A stretch of 64,000 nt of DNA from Streptomyces malaysiense. Lineage in GTDB: Bacteria > Actinomycetota > Actinomycetes > Streptomycetales > Streptomycetaceae. The stretch lies in NCBI RefSeq assembly GCF_000980885.2, contig NZ_LBDA02000116.1, forward strand, positions 1-64,000. Direction: 5' to 3'. Below, in pieces: positions 45,139 through 55,797 of this stretch (within the stretch, counting starts at the first letter, position 1; the number at the start of each line of letters is the position of its first letter). A program made the translations under genes and the position numbers. Below the pieces are notes generated by a model. That model was not told where the DNA came from. It made no database searches and saw only the letters and a list, made by a program, of their open reading frames with translations.

Positions 45139-46351
45139 GGATTCGGTGCGGTGCGCCAGGCGTTCGCGGTACGGCCGGGCGCCCCCGTCTTCCAGTCCAG
45201 GCGCAGGACGGCGAGGTCGTCGGTGTGGCGATCCGCGTTGAGCGCGCGGGTGCGGGCGATCAGTTCGTCGAGGTGGGTGCCGGGGTCGGGGCTGTGCAGG
45301 GTGTCGATGATGCGCAGCAGGCCCTCCACGCCGAGCCGGGTGCCCGTGCCCTCCGCGAAGCCCTCGACGAGTCCGTCGGTGTAGGCGATGAGCGCGCCTT
45401 CGGCGGGCAGGGCCAGAGTGGTGGCGGGCCAGCCACCCAGTCCGGGAGCGATGCCCAGGGCGATGCCGTGGGCGGCGCTGACCTGCTGGGTTCCATCGGG
45501 GGTGGTGACGAGGGGTTCGTGGTGGCCGGCGAGGTGCAGCGTGAGCGTGGCGGCCGCCGGGTCCAGGGTGATCAGGGTGCAGGTGGTGAACAGGTCGCTG
45601 CCGGCGCGCTCGGCGATGTGGATCTCTTCGAGGAGGTGGAGCAGTTCCTGATCACGGTGGCCGCCCAGGGTGAGGGCGCGCCAGGCGATGCGGAGGCAGA
45701 CGCCGAGCGCGGCCGCGTCGGGGCCGTGGCCGCTGACGTCGCCGATGACGGCGTGGACCTGGCCGTCATCGGTCTGGACGACGTCGAGGAAGTCACCGCC
45801 GAGCAGGGCCTGCGCCCGGCCGGGGTAGTAACGGCTGGAGGCGGTGACGGCGGTGGACGGGGACAGGATGGGTTCGGGGAGCAGCCCGCGTTCCAGGCGG
45901 GCGTTCTCCTCCGCGCGCAGCCGGCCGATCTGCAGCGCGGCGTTGGCGCGTTCGGCCTGCTTTCGCTGGACGGCGTAGCGGACGGCCCGCTGCATCAGCT
46001 CGGGCTCGACCTTGCCCTTGACGAGATAGTCCTGGGCACCGGCGGCCAGGGCGTCGACCCCGGCGCGGGGCTCCTCCAGTCCGGTGAGCACGATGATGGC
46101 GGCCTGGGTGTTCGCCTCGATCGCCTGGACCGTCTCCACGCCGCTCGCGTCGGGCAGGTGCAGATCGAGCAGGACGCAGTCGACGGGAGACGCCTCCAGC
46201 GCCCGGCGTGCCTCGGCCGCCGAACGGCACCGCGTCAGGGTGTGCGGCAGGTCGGTGTCGTAGAGGAGTTCCTCGACCAGGAGGGCGTCTCCGTCGTCGT
46301 CCTCCACCAGCAGCACCTGGTACTGCTCGTCGCGGCCTGCGGCTGGAGCGG

Positions 46352-46355
<4 letters not shown>
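45135..46355 (-). CDS. Response regulator-SpoIIE phosphatase fusion
   Basis: A 406-residue protein. Residues about 13-130 are a receiver domain (LLVEDDDGDA, phospho-Asp in CVLLDLHLPD, Lys in DYLVKGKV). After a short coiled linker comes a PP2C/SpoIIE phosphatase domain: LLGGDFLDV, IGDVSGHGPDAAA, AYTDGLVEGF and HTDDLAVLRL supply the metal-binding Asp residues. It should convert a phosphorelay input into dephosphorylation of an anti-anti-sigma factor. Start GTG 46355 overlaps the stop of the kinase gene (GTGA). RsbU/RsbP-type role by family knowledge. Confidence 0.93.
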
Positions 46356-47929
<1,574 letters not shown>

Positions 47930-48006
47930 CGTTCGGCTTCTCTCTCCAGACCCGCTGTCCCTGGCCGCGCGGTGCCGCACGGCAGGGACACTGTACCCAC
48001 GCTTCG

Positions 48007-48046
48007 ACAACACATGTTGTCCGGCTCCGTATCAGGGCAGTACAGT
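48007..48046 (+). promoter_or_regulatory. Inverted repeat overlapping a promoter for the 48053 gene
   Basis: ACAACA-CA-TGTTGT (48007-48020) is a perfect 6-bp inverted repeat. TTGTCC (48017-48022) and TACAGT (48041-48046), 18 bp apart, form a plausible promoter with the -10 only six bases before ATG 48053, so the transcript may be leaderless. The repeat overlaps the -35 and could be an operator. Confidence 0.45.
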
Positions 48047-48052
48047 GACGCC

Positions 48053-48421
48053 ATGCTTGATCCGTCTCCCGCTCCCCGCCCGCCAGGCGAGGATACGGCC
48101 GCGCTGGTGGCCCGACTGGTGGACGAGGTGAGCCGGCGCTTCACCCCGGAATCCGTCCGCCCGCCGGCGAGGCCCGCCGATCAGGCACACGAGTCCCGCA
48201 GGCACGCCCTGCTGCGCCTGCGGGTCCTCAGCGACGTCAAGCGGGCCGTCCGGCACCTGGAGGACCAGGCCGCGCACGCCGCCGCCGAGAGCGGAGCCGG
48301 GTACCCGGAGATCGGTCGGGCAGTCAGCATGAGCCGACAGGGAGCCAGGCGCCGCTGGCCCGGTCTGATCAGCAGCAACACGAACCATCCATCCCATCGC
48401 CCCCCACACCGGAGCACCTGA
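48053..48421 (+). CDS. Small HTH-like protein preceding a receiver protein
   Basis: A 122-residue soluble protein. Residues about 40-75 are a basic helix (HALLRLRVLSDVKRAVRHLE). The C-terminal part GAGYPEIGRAVSMSRQGARR reads like a helix-turn-helix for choosing DNA sites. I know no named family. There is no ribosome binding site, in keeping with a leaderless mRNA from the promoter just upstream. The receiver gene starts 3 bp after its stop, so the two are one operon. Confidence 0.7.
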   Translation: MLDPSPAPRPPGEDTAALVARLVDEVSRRFTPESVRPPARPADQAHESRRHALLRLRVLSDVKRAVRHLEDQAAHAAAESGAGYPEIGRAVSMSRQGARRRWPGLISSNTNHPSHRPPHRST

Positions 48422-48424
48422 ATC

Positions 48425-48856
48425 ATGGCTGCCGCCGCAACCCGCCCCTACGACGTGCTGCTGGTCGAGGACGACGTCGCCGACGCGATGCTCATCCAGG
48501 ACGCACTCACCGAACGCGGTACCCGTAACCTCACGCAGGTCTCCGACGGTGTCGAGGCACTCGACTATCTGCGCGACCCGGACAGCACGCGCCCCGACCT
48601 CATCGTGCTCGACCTGAACATGCCGCGCATGAACGGGCGCGAGTTCCTCGCCGTGGTCAAGGAGGACGCCGACCTGCGCACCATCCCGGTCGTCGTCCTG
48701 ACCACGTCCGCCGCCCCCGACGACGTCACCGGCGCCTACCACCACCACGCCAACGCCTACGTCACCAAGCCGGTCAACCTCGATGAATTCGAGGCCGCCG
48801 TCCGCAGCATCGACGCCTTCTACCTCGACATCGCCGTCAAGCCCCCCAAGGAGTAG
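48425..48856 (+). CDS. Rcp1-type single-domain response regulator
   Basis: A 143-residue receiver protein with no output domain: LLVEDDVADAMLIQDAL (acid pocket), phospho-Asp in LIVLDLNMPRMNG, Thr/Ser in VVLTTSAAPDD and Lys in YVTKPVNLDEF. Rcp1-like proteins take phosphate from phytochrome-type or CHASE3 kinases and pass it on by protein contact. The divergent sensor kinase gene, 496 bp away, is the likely donor. It may compete with the receiver of the SpoIIE fusion. Confidence 0.92.
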   Translation: MAAAATRPYDVLLVEDDVADAMLIQDALTERGTRNLTQVSDGVEALDYLRDPDSTRPDLIVLDLNMPRMNGREFLAVVKEDADLRTIPVVVLTTSAAPDDVTGAYHHHANAYVTKPVNLDEFEAAVRSIDAFYLDIAVKPPKE

Positions 48857-49206
48857 TCAGCGCCGACGGACATGGCGATGTGCGCCATGAGGGAGGTACC
48901 GGCGCCGCCGTACCAGTGCTCCTCACAGATACACATCGCCGGTGAAGCGCTCGGCGGGGGCCTTGACGGCCGAGGTGTGCGTGACGATTTCCCTGGGGGT
49001 TTCTCCTTGCCGTAGGGCTGCAGGGGAAGCGCTGCCGGACGGTCGGTGTCACCGCCACGCCGGGCCGGCCGCCGGTGGCACCGGTGCTCACGGCAGCCGC
49101 CGCGACGGTGGTGGTGCTGCTCGCCGCCCAGGCACCGGTCACGGACACCTCGTGAGCGTGTCCGTCGCGGGCCGGCCGGCGAGCCGACCGTCGGAGCGGC
49201 CCGCCG
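48857..49206. other. Gene-free stretch with a possible membrane-protein scrap
   Basis: No intact gene in 350 bp. A plus-strand segment ending at TGA 49155 translates to VAPVLTAAAATVVVLLAAQA, like the tail of a membrane protein, but there is no start or upstream continuation. Nothing else recognised. Confidence 0.3.
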
Positions 49207-49992
49207 TCAGGCGCTCAGGTGCTCCCGGTCCCCCATCACCACGACGGGGTGGAGGCGGGGATTCAGGGTACGCAGCAGAGTCTTCATCCCGGACTCGGGA
49301 ACGGTGACACAGGCGGACGTGCCGTCGCCGTGGTCGAGGTGCAGCCAGATGCCGCCGCCCTTCTCCACTCCCTGCGGGCGGTTCCAGTCGAACGGCGGGA
49401 CGCCCTTGAGCCGGTTGTAGTCGATGGCGATGACGTAGTCGAAGTCGTGGGCGTGCTCGTCGCCCTCCTCCGTCATGGACGCGAAGGCGTTGTCGTCGTA
49501 CCAGTAGGACAGGCGACTGCCGGGATCCTCCAGCGACCCTCCCGCGTCCGTCAGGGAGAACACGCCGACGGGACTGCGCTCGTCGTCCAGGTGATGGTCG
49601 GTCGTCCAGCCCTGCCTGCCGTTGTGCGCGGGCCAGCTGCCCGCGAGCTTCCACGCGGTGCCGTGCTTCTCGTAGAGCACGGCGGTGCTCTCGGCGGAGT
49701 CCCGGTCGTCGCCGTAGACGACCACCGCCTGGCGGCTGTCGGCCGGTACCCGCTTCGACAGGCGGCTTCCGATGCCCGGGAGGCGGGGGGCCGCACCCGG
49801 GTGGGGAGACCCGGACGCCACCGGGATGTTGAGGCCCGGCGCGCCGGCATGGTTCCGGTGTCCGCCGTCGCCGGCGCACGCCGCGGTACCGGCCAGCAGC
49901 ACGCCGCAGGCGAGGGTCACGGGTATGACATGGCGCGTCCCACGGCGCCGCGCCGGCACAGGACAGGTCCGTACGACAGTAGATATCCGCAT
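49207..49992 (-). CDS. YkuD-type L,D-transpeptidase-like lipoprotein, paralogue
   Basis: A 261-residue lipoprotein (lipobox LLAGTAAC) closely related to the protein at 10973-11713. Shared blocks include YGDDRDSAES, AHNGRQGWTTDHH, SPVGVFSLTDAGG, YVIAIDYNRLKGVPP, IWLHLDHGDGTSACVTVP and HPVVVMGDRE. The catalytic His and Cys are kept, and again the SxGC motif is TSAC, so this is a property of the subgroup. It probably acts on peptidoglycan outside the membrane. Start ATG 49992; an in-frame ATG at 50028 is less likely because it would lengthen the signal region. Confidence 0.85.
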   Translation of the reverse strand: MRISTVVRTCPVPARRRGTRHVIPVTLACGVLLAGTAACAGDGGHRNHAGAPGLNIPVASGSPHPGAAPRLPGIGSRLSKRVPADSRQAVVVYGDDRDSAESTAVLYEKHGTAWKLAGSWPAHNGRQGWTTDHHLDDERSPVGVFSLTDAGGSLEDPGSRLSYWYDDNAFASMTEEGDEHAHDFDYVIAIDYNRLKGVPPFDWNRPQGVEKGGGIWLHLDHGDGTSACVTVPESGMKTLLRTLNPRLHPVVVMGDREHLSA

Positions 49993-50050
49993 GATCAGGA
50001 TGCTGCGACGGCCGACCGCGGCATGCATCCGCAGACGGCATCCGGCCTAA

Positions 50051-50070
50051 GAGGTCCTGAGAGGTCCTGA
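50051..50070. repeat. Tandem 10-bp repeat
   Basis: GAGGTCCTGA occurs twice in direct succession, between the YkuD gene and the IS5 scrap. It may be a relic of insertion or slippage. Confidence 0.6.
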
Positions 50071-50118
50071 GACAAGCTGTTGATCATGTGGCTGTCGGTT
50101 CGGTTGCTCGTCGGTGCA

Positions 50119-50200
50119 GCCGTGGGGAAGCACCTGCCGAGGCCGTGGCTCGTCTCGGATGAACTGTGGCCGTTGACCGAGCCGTTGCGGTGGAACGAAC
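50119..50200 (+). pseudogene. N-terminal scrap of an IS5-family transposase
   Basis: The plus strand encodes VGKHLPRPWLVSDELWPLTEPL, the characteristic beginning of streptomycete IS5-type transposases, then loses similarity. No catalytic domain follows. The gap 50029-50357 otherwise holds nothing recognisable. Confidence 0.5.
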
Positions 50201-50357
50201 CGCACCTGGTGCTGCTGCGGAAGCAGCGTACGGTGCGTTCGGCGGGCCGCGCCCAGGATGATGGGTTGCCTGCGGGCAGCGGGCGGAGTCACACAACCCG
50301 ATCGGTGGTGACCTGCCGGAAGAGGTTCCGACACAGCTTCTGGAGACCGCGGCGGGG

Positions 50358-51926
50358 TCATGTGCCCGCGGTGGCGGCCGACGAAGCGGTACGTGGTGCT
50401 GCGCTCCCTTCGGCCAGGTCGAGGGCCCGTTGTGCCAGCCACTGGTCGTGGACGGCACTCGGGGAACGCAACAGGGAGCGTTGGAGCAATGCTTCGCTCC
50501 GTTCCAGGCGCTTGCGTACCGCCGATGCCGAGACGGACAGCGCGGCAGCGGTCGGAACGATACGGCCGTCGAGGCGGAGCCAGGTGGTGAGCGTCCGCGC
50601 GATCGAGACCGGGACACCCGGTGCTCGTACGGGACGGAACTGGCGTTGCGCCCACATCACGACGTGGGGCAGCGCAAGGAGTCCGTCCAAGGAGGGCGCC
50701 CTTCCCCCGGCATCCGACGTGCGATCCTCCGGGCCGGCGGGGATGCCCGCGCCGATCACGCGAAGTGCGAGAGCCAGTGCCGCCTGGTCGGGCAGCCGCT
50801 CCAGGTCAAGACCCAGCAACCTCTGCACAAGCGTGAGGCGCGCCGCCAGGGTGTTGCGGTGGATCTTGAGATGGGTGGTCGCCTTGGAGGAGAAACTGAG
50901 CCATGACGCGGTGGTGGCCAGCAGCTCCGCGCTGTCCGGGTCCTGCGGACGCCGCGCACGGTAGGCACTCAGCGGCGCGAGGAAGACCGCCGCCCAGGCC
51001 TGCGCGGCCGGCCCGATGATGAGCGCCAGGTCGGGGTGGCCCGCGAACGACGCACGCCGCTCAGCGCTGTGACGTGCGGCGGCCAGGGCGTGGAAGGCCT
51101 GCGCGTAGCCGATGGCGGTGTCCCGTAAAGGCACCGGGTCACTCACCCCGATGCAGCAGTTCTCCGCCACCGAGGGGGGCCAGACCGGCTCGACGGCCAT
51201 ACCGACGTGAGTCGCGCGGTCGGCCGGCGCAAGCACCACCAGATGGCTGGCGTACACGGGACACGGCACCACCCACGCACCGTCGACCGCCTTGGCCCAC
51301 ATGTCCGCGACCGCCCTGCGTGTCGTGTGCGGTCCCTCGATGACATAGAGCCGCATCACGTCGGGCAGCGCGGGCCGCAGTGCCCCCGCGACCAGGCGTG
51401 CGGTGGTCACCTGACCGTTCATCAGCAGGTGCACGACGGCCTCCCGGATCCGCGCGTCGGCGTCCCGGATCCGACGCTGCTGCTGCCGGGTGCGCTCCAG
51501 TTGCCAGCACAGGCTGAGGCCGGATGCGGCATCCGCGAGCAGGAGCAGCAGGCCGGGTGGCACCGGCCGTGGCGCCACGGCCGCGAGAAAGGGCGCGCGG
51601 ACGCCCGGTGGGCCGTCGAGAGGAAGGACGACGCAGGTGAGGTCCTCCCCGTCGAGGGTCACGGACCTGAGCCCTCGCGCGGAGGCCTCCCGGATCCCGT
51701 GCAGTACGAGGTCGTGCTCGGCCCTGCCGAGGGGCTGCGGGGGCGCGGAGGCGGGGGCGCCCGAGCGGTTCGCCAGGAGGACGGCGGCCCCGGTACGGCC
51801 GGCCAGCCAGCGGAGCAGCAGCGCGCTGCCGCCCGTTCGAGCCGCGCGCTGCATGTCCAGCACGTCGTCGGCCCGCCGGGCCTGTCCCGGTGCCACCGTG
51901 GCCGTACGCGGATCATGACCGTGCAT
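50358..51926 (-). CDS. PucR/CdaR-type transcriptional regulator
   Basis: A 522-residue regulator. The C-terminal third contains the PucR helix-turn-helix (THLKIHRNTLAARLTLVQRL near residue 370), preceded by a GGDEF-like fold (about 190-330) as in CdaR proteins. An extra C-terminal segment has a second helical motif VPTAAALSVSASAVRKRLER, which may be another DNA-binding helix pair. The N-terminal 150 residues are a sensory region. Start ATG 51926 with GGGGGAG upstream. It probably controls nearby exported proteins or its own gene; no target site is visible. 51927-52210 has no other gene. Confidence 0.82.
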   Translation of the reverse strand: MHGHDPRTATVAPGQARRADDVLDMQRAARTGGSALLLRWLAGRTGAAVLLANRSGAPASAPPQPLGRAEHDLVLHGIREASARGLRSVTLDGEDLTCVVLPLDGPPGVRAPFLAAVAPRPVPPGLLLLLADAASGLSLCWQLERTRQQQRRIRDADARIREAVVHLLMNGQVTTARLVAGALRPALPDVMRLYVIEGPHTTRRAVADMWAKAVDGAWVVPCPVYASHLVVLAPADRATHVGMAVEPVWPPSVAENCCIGVSDPVPLRDTAIGYAQAFHALAAARHSAERRASFAGHPDLALIIGPAAQAWAAVFLAPLSAYRARRPQDPDSAELLATTASWLSFSSKATTHLKIHRNTLAARLTLVQRLLGLDLERLPDQAALALALRVIGAGIPAGPEDRTSDAGGRAPSLDGLLALPHVVMWAQRQFRPVRAPGVPVSIARTLTTWLRLDGRIVPTAAALSVSASAVRKRLERSEALLQRSLLRSPSAVHDQWLAQRALDLAEGSAAPRTASSAATAGT

Positions 51927-52210
51927 GTCACTCCCCCGAGAGACTGCCGAATCCGTTCGGCCAGAGCGTATCCGGGGCTCTGCCAGGCGGACAGGGGGGC
52001 TCGCTGTGCGGTCTGGCACCAAAGGGCCGGCCTCACTGTGCAATGGCGTCCTTCGCGCCGCCTTCATCCGCCGTAGTCTCTGCCGTGCCCGTCCGACGCC
52101 GGGTCAGGTAGTGCGCGGGGGCGGTCCGGCCGGGAGTACCAGGCGCAGCACCGCATGCGTGCACAGGCGAACGACCACTCGCCGACTTCTATCCGAGTAC
52201 AGGGGGAAAC

Positions 52211-52843
52211 ATGGGGAAGACCGTCAAACTCAGTGCCGTGGCGGCGATGACAGCGCTGGTCGTGGTCGACCTGGGCCTGGGGACGGCCCACGCGAGCCCG
52301 GGGAACTGGCAGCTTCACACACCCTACGCGAGCAACATGTGCCTGGACGCCGCCTACGCGCCCGGCGACCCGCACCAGGATCCGTGGAAGGACGGTGACA
52401 AGGTGCAGATGTGGGTCTGCAACGGTCAGGCGCAGCAGGGGTGGGTCTTCCACCCTGTCCGTACTCCCAGTGGCGTACCCGCGTTCACCATCACCAACCA
52501 GCGCAGCGGCCTGTGTCTGGACATGGACATCAGCGGTGGCACTTACGACAACATCCCCAACGACTACAAGGGACACCTGGTCCAGCTGTGGCACTGCATC
52601 ACCGACAACGGACAGCCCGAGGCGAACCAGGTCTGGTACCAGCTCTCCGGTGACTACGACGGGTGGGCACGACTGCAGAGCGGCTCCGACAACGGAGGCA
52701 GTTTCGATTTCATGGACGCCAAGAACTACGGCGGCACCGACCCGTCGCAGAACGGGGACCCCGTCCTGGTCTGGGACTACTACTCCCCGACCCTCCCGGA
52801 CGGGCGGCACGGGGACGCGCCCCAGAACTGGAACTGGACCTGA
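52211..52843 (+). CDS. Secreted ricin-type beta-trefoil lectin
   Basis: A 210-residue exported protein. A Sec signal peptide ends near THA (residue 27). The mature part contains ricin-B-like repeats: NMCLDAAYAPGD, VQMWVCNGQAQQGWVF, SGLCLDMDISGG, LVQLWHCITDNGQ, and a third degenerate one with PVLVWDYY. The QxW signature is partly kept. These domains bind galactose, xylan or other glycans. There is no catalytic domain, so it may serve as a stand-alone lectin. Start ATG 52211, with a GGGGGAAA stretch close upstream. Confidence 0.82.
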   Translation: MGKTVKLSAVAAMTALVVVDLGLGTAHASPGNWQLHTPYASNMCLDAAYAPGDPHQDPWKDGDKVQMWVCNGQAQQGWVFHPVRTPSGVPAFTITNQRSGLCLDMDISGGTYDNIPNDYKGHLVQLWHCITDNGQPEANQVWYQLSGDYDGWARLQSGSDNGGSFDFMDAKNYGGTDPSQNGDPVLVWDYYSPTLPDGRHGDAPQNWNWT

Positions 52844-53161
52844 CCGCCACCCGCGGGGCAGCGGCTGTGCCGGCTGCCCTCGGCCGTGCCGTGCGCGATG
52901 ACCTGCGCGCAGGCCCCGGCCCCGGCGCCGCGGGCCTCCTGGTGCCACGGCCGCTTGCCGCCGCGCTCCTCCGGGCTCAGCCGGTGCAGGCAGCCGGCGC
53001 TGCCGTCCTCGCCGTGTGCCGCCGTAGAGCGTCACCACGCCTGGCACCTCGCAGCTCGGCTGCGACAACGCCTCCTACAGCTACCGCGGCTCTCCCCGCA
53101 CCCACTCCCCTCCCTGGGCCTGACCCGGACCGGGGCCCTTCGTCAGCCAAGGAGCACGGCC
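52844..53161. other. Gene-free stretch
   Basis: No intact gene in 318 bp. A short plus-strand frame (LGCDNASYSYRGSPR, ending about 53123) has some coding look but no start or family. The ribosome binding site AAGGAG of the next gene is at 53149-53154. Confidence 0.35.
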
Positions 53162-53719
53162 GTGCCCTCTTTCGTACCTCTGACCGGAACGACCCGGCTG
53201 GCGCTCACCGCCGCGGTCGTACTGCCGATGACCTGCCTCGGGGTTGTCGCATCATCCCCGCCGGCCCACGCCTGCGGCTCCAGCGCCATGGTCGGCTCGC
53301 GCACGCTGACCGACAGCAGGGACGGCTGGACGCTGGGAACGATCACGCTCTACTACGACTCGTGTAGGCGGTCCACCTGGGCGGAGCTGGACGTCGACTA
53401 CAACAGCATGGACTGCCACTTCCCGTCGGGCCCGGGTTGGTGGCTCGCGGTCGACCTCGTCGACCAGAACGGGCACGTCGTCTCACACGGTGACTCCAAC
53501 GGATTCAAGCGCTGGTACGGCGTCGTGAGTGCGAGCCAGCCCATCGACAAGTACTCGGCGCCCAAGTCCTTCCAGGCTCGGGGCTGGGTACGTACCGCCT
53601 ACTCCGACGGCAGCCAGGAGAACAGCGTGTTCTTCGACTCCGACTGGCACCAGTACTCGACCGGCGGCGACCCGGGAGGCGGGTGGGATGCCGCCCTCGA
53701 CAGCCAGAGCATCTGCTAG
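53162..53719 (+). CDS. Small secreted protein, unknown function
   Basis: A 185-residue exported protein from GTG 53162 with AAGGAG upstream. The signal peptide is about residues 1-36 (LALTAAVVLPMTCLGVVASS, cleavage after AHA). The mature part is Cys- and Trp-containing: ACGSSAMVG, LGTITLYYDSCRRSTWAELD, YNSMDCHFPSGPGWW and a final SQSIC, giving four Cys that could form two disulfides. The segment around ITLYYDSC recalls DUF2690-like secreted proteins, but I would not assign it. Same strand as the lectin; a beta-rich extracellular protein is likely. Confidence 0.65.
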   Translation: MPSFVPLTGTTRLALTAAVVLPMTCLGVVASSPPAHACGSSAMVGSRTLTDSRDGWTLGTITLYYDSCRRSTWAELDVDYNSMDCHFPSGPGWWLAVDLVDQNGHVVSHGDSNGFKRWYGVVSASQPIDKYSAPKSFQARGWVRTAYSDGSQENSVFFDSDWHQYSTGGDPGGGWDAALDSQSIC

Positions 53720-53903
53720 AGGTCTTCGGCGGTGCCGGTGAGGGCTTCGTACCGGGCCGACGCGGCCGGGTACGGCACCGCGGGCTCGCCGTGAGCCCTG
53801 TGAGCGACCCGGCCGGAGCCGCCCTGTCCGACCGCCAAGTCGCCCGGGAGCGGTATGCGTTCACGCCCTGCCTCTCCAGCGGCCGGGCGCCCGCCGACCG
53901 GGG

Positions 53904-54899
53904 TCAGTCCCACTCCCAGGTGATGCCGAGGACCCCCGGGCGCACCTGCTGCTCCACGAGGTGGACCGAGCCGTGGGCGTTGAGGGTCAGGTCGGTGACC
54001 GATCTGCGGGGGGCGGTCGCCGAGGGGCGGGTGAAGCGGCGGCAGTGGACGGGGAGGGCGGCGCGGTCGAAGCCGACCTGGAGGGCGTACTGGCCGCCGC
54101 CGTAGGTGAAGCCGCGCACGTACTCCTCGCTGGGCGCGCCGGTTCCGTCCTCGAAGCGGTAGCCGAGGACGGCCGTCTCGCCGGCCCGCAGCCGTCCGTC
54201 GAAGAGCAGCTCGACGACGACCATCCCCGAAGCGCCGTCGCGCCTGGTCCGCCCGACCCGGCAGTCGCCGAGGCCACGTACCCGGACCCGCTCGGTGTCG
54301 CAGCCCGGGTCGCCGAGGTGGATGGCGAGATAGCGGTCGACGCCGTCGCGGTGGGCCCGTACGACGTGGTGCGAGTCCCGCGCGAGCAGTTCACGACGGG
54401 CGCCGATGTGAACGTGCTCGTAGTGGAGCACGGTGTGCAGCCCGCCGTCCTCGGGAGCCGCGAGGCCCGCCAGCAGTGATTCGAGCGCGGCGGCGGGTTC
54501 GAGGAGGGCGCGGTACGGACGGGCCGGGGGACGGTCGCCGTCGGCACGTGGTCCTATCAGGCGGGTGAGCGCGTGCGGGGGAAGCTCCAGGACCTCCTCC
54601 AACGCGGTGACGGCGCGCAGCGACTCGGGCCGGTCGGGCCGCCGCAGTCCGCGCTGCCAGTAGCTGAGGCTGGTCACCCCGACACGTACGCCCCGTTGGG
54701 CGAGCCGGTGCTGCACCCGGTGCAGTGCCAGCCCGCGCGCGGCGAGCGCGGCGCGGAGCGCGACGGCGAAGGGGCCGGTGCGCAGGGCTTCGGCGAGTTC
54801 GGCCTCGGGGGCGGAGCGAGGAGCGTGGCGCCGGGACGGGCCGAGGGCCGGATCACCGGAGCGCGGGGTGACATGGCGATCGGTACCGCGTGCTGCCAT
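53904..54899 (-). CDS. XRE-like helix-turn-helix protein with C-terminal ligand domain
   Basis: A 331-residue soluble protein. About residues 45-105 look like an XRE-type HTH (RGLALHRVQHRLAQRGVRVG, VTSLSYWQRGLRRPDRPESL). The rest is beta-rich with YEHVHIGARRELLARDSHHV, YLAIHLGDPGCDTERVRV, and FTYGGGQYALQVGFDR; no catalytic motif. Streptomycetes have many such orphan regulators. I start at ATG 54899 (MAARGTDRH) with GAGGG upstream, since the longer ATG at 54950 has no site. Probably a transcriptional regulator; the target is unknown. It lies between two groups of exported proteins. Confidence 0.7.
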   Translation of the reverse strand: MAARGTDRHVTPRSGDPALGPSRRHAPRSAPEAELAEALRTGPFAVALRAALAARGLALHRVQHRLAQRGVRVGVTSLSYWQRGLRRPDRPESLRAVTALEEVLELPPHALTRLIGPRADGDRPPARPYRALLEPAAALESLLAGLAAPEDGGLHTVLHYEHVHIGARRELLARDSHHVVRAHRDGVDRYLAIHLGDPGCDTERVRVRGLGDCRVGRTRRDGASGMVVVELLFDGRLRAGETAVLGYRFEDGTGAPSEEYVRGFTYGGGQYALQVGFDRAALPVHCRRFTRPSATAPRRSVTDLTLNAHGSVHLVEQQVRPGVLGITWEWD

Positions 54900-55150
54900 C
54901 GGGGCTCTTCCCTCTCCCGCCCCCGTGACCGTCTTCCAGTGAACGTTCACTTCCCCCTACTGGCACGGGTGTCGCGCGCGGGCCGCCGCCTGCCGGCACT
55001 GCGGGCGCGTTCACAACCGTACGCGCGGAGTTTACTTCAGCACCGCCTCGCGGAGGACGTCGTTGACCAGGACCCGGCGGGTGATCAAAGCTGCTGGCGC
55101 AGCGTCCGGACGCGCACCGCCACTCCCCCACCTCGACTGGGAGCACTGCC

Positions 55151-55792
55151 ATGTCCACCTTCAACCGGGGCCGTACCCGGCCGGCGTCGCTGGCTCTCGC
55201 GGCCGTCGCCGTCCTGATGCCCGCGTTCCTGCCGGCGGCCACCGCGCACGCCGCACCCGCCTCCGTGCGACAGGCGGCACCTCGAGCCGCCGCCCACCCC
55301 TCGGTCGCCGCCGCCACCAAGCGCCTCGGCATCACCATGCAGGCGCAGCAGAACAGCAACTGGTGCTGGGCGGCGAGCGGAAACACCATCGCCTCGTGGT
55401 TCGGACGCGACTACAGCCAGAACCAGTTCTGCGACGCCGCGTTCGGCCGTCCCCAGGGCAGCGCCTGCGGCAACCGGCAGGCGACGCTGGACGAGGTGCG
55501 CAACGCCCTCGGCTGGATGGGCATCAACCCCGGTGAGTACGTGCGGGGTTATCTGCGCTACGCCACCGTGCGGAAGGAGATCGACGCCGGCCACCCCGTC
55601 GAGACACGCGTCGAGTGGAGCTCCGGGGGCGGGCACATGCATGTGCTCTACGGCTACGACGCCTCCGGCGGCCAGGTCTACTGGGGCGACCCCTGGCCCT
55701 CCAACTCCCGCTACAACTGGGCCGATTACGACTACTACGTGGACAACGCCTCGTTCACGTGGACGCACTCGCTGTACGGGATCGGAGCGTGA
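55151..55792 (+). CDS. Secreted papain-like (C70/AvrRpt2-type) cysteine protease
   Basis: A 213-residue exported protein. Signal peptide residues 1-34 end at AHA, with a short pro-region. The catalytic domain has Cys in QQNSNWCWAASGNTIASW, a pair of further Cys (NQFCDAAFGRPQGSACGNRQ), the catalytic His in GGGHMHVLYGYD and Asp in YWGDPWPS, the arrangement of papain-like C39/C70 enzymes. Host-type targets of AvrRpt2 are not implied. Start ATG 55151. The next gene begins at or just after its stop, so the two are coupled. Confidence 0.85.
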   Translation: MSTFNRGRTRPASLALAAVAVLMPAFLPAATAHAAPASVRQAAPRAAAHPSVAAATKRLGITMQAQQNSNWCWAASGNTIASWFGRDYSQNQFCDAAFGRPQGSACGNRQATLDEVRNALGWMGINPGEYVRGYLRYATVRKEIDAGHPVETRVEWSSGGGHMHVLYGYDASGGQVYWGDPWPSNSRYNWADYDYYVDNASFTWTHSLYGIGA

Positions 55793-55797
55793 CCCCC

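Noticed and set aside
52064..53068. Minus-strand frame of about 330 codons opposite the lectin
   Set aside because: Antisense to a secreted lectin with clear repeats and signal peptide; composition is low-complexity.
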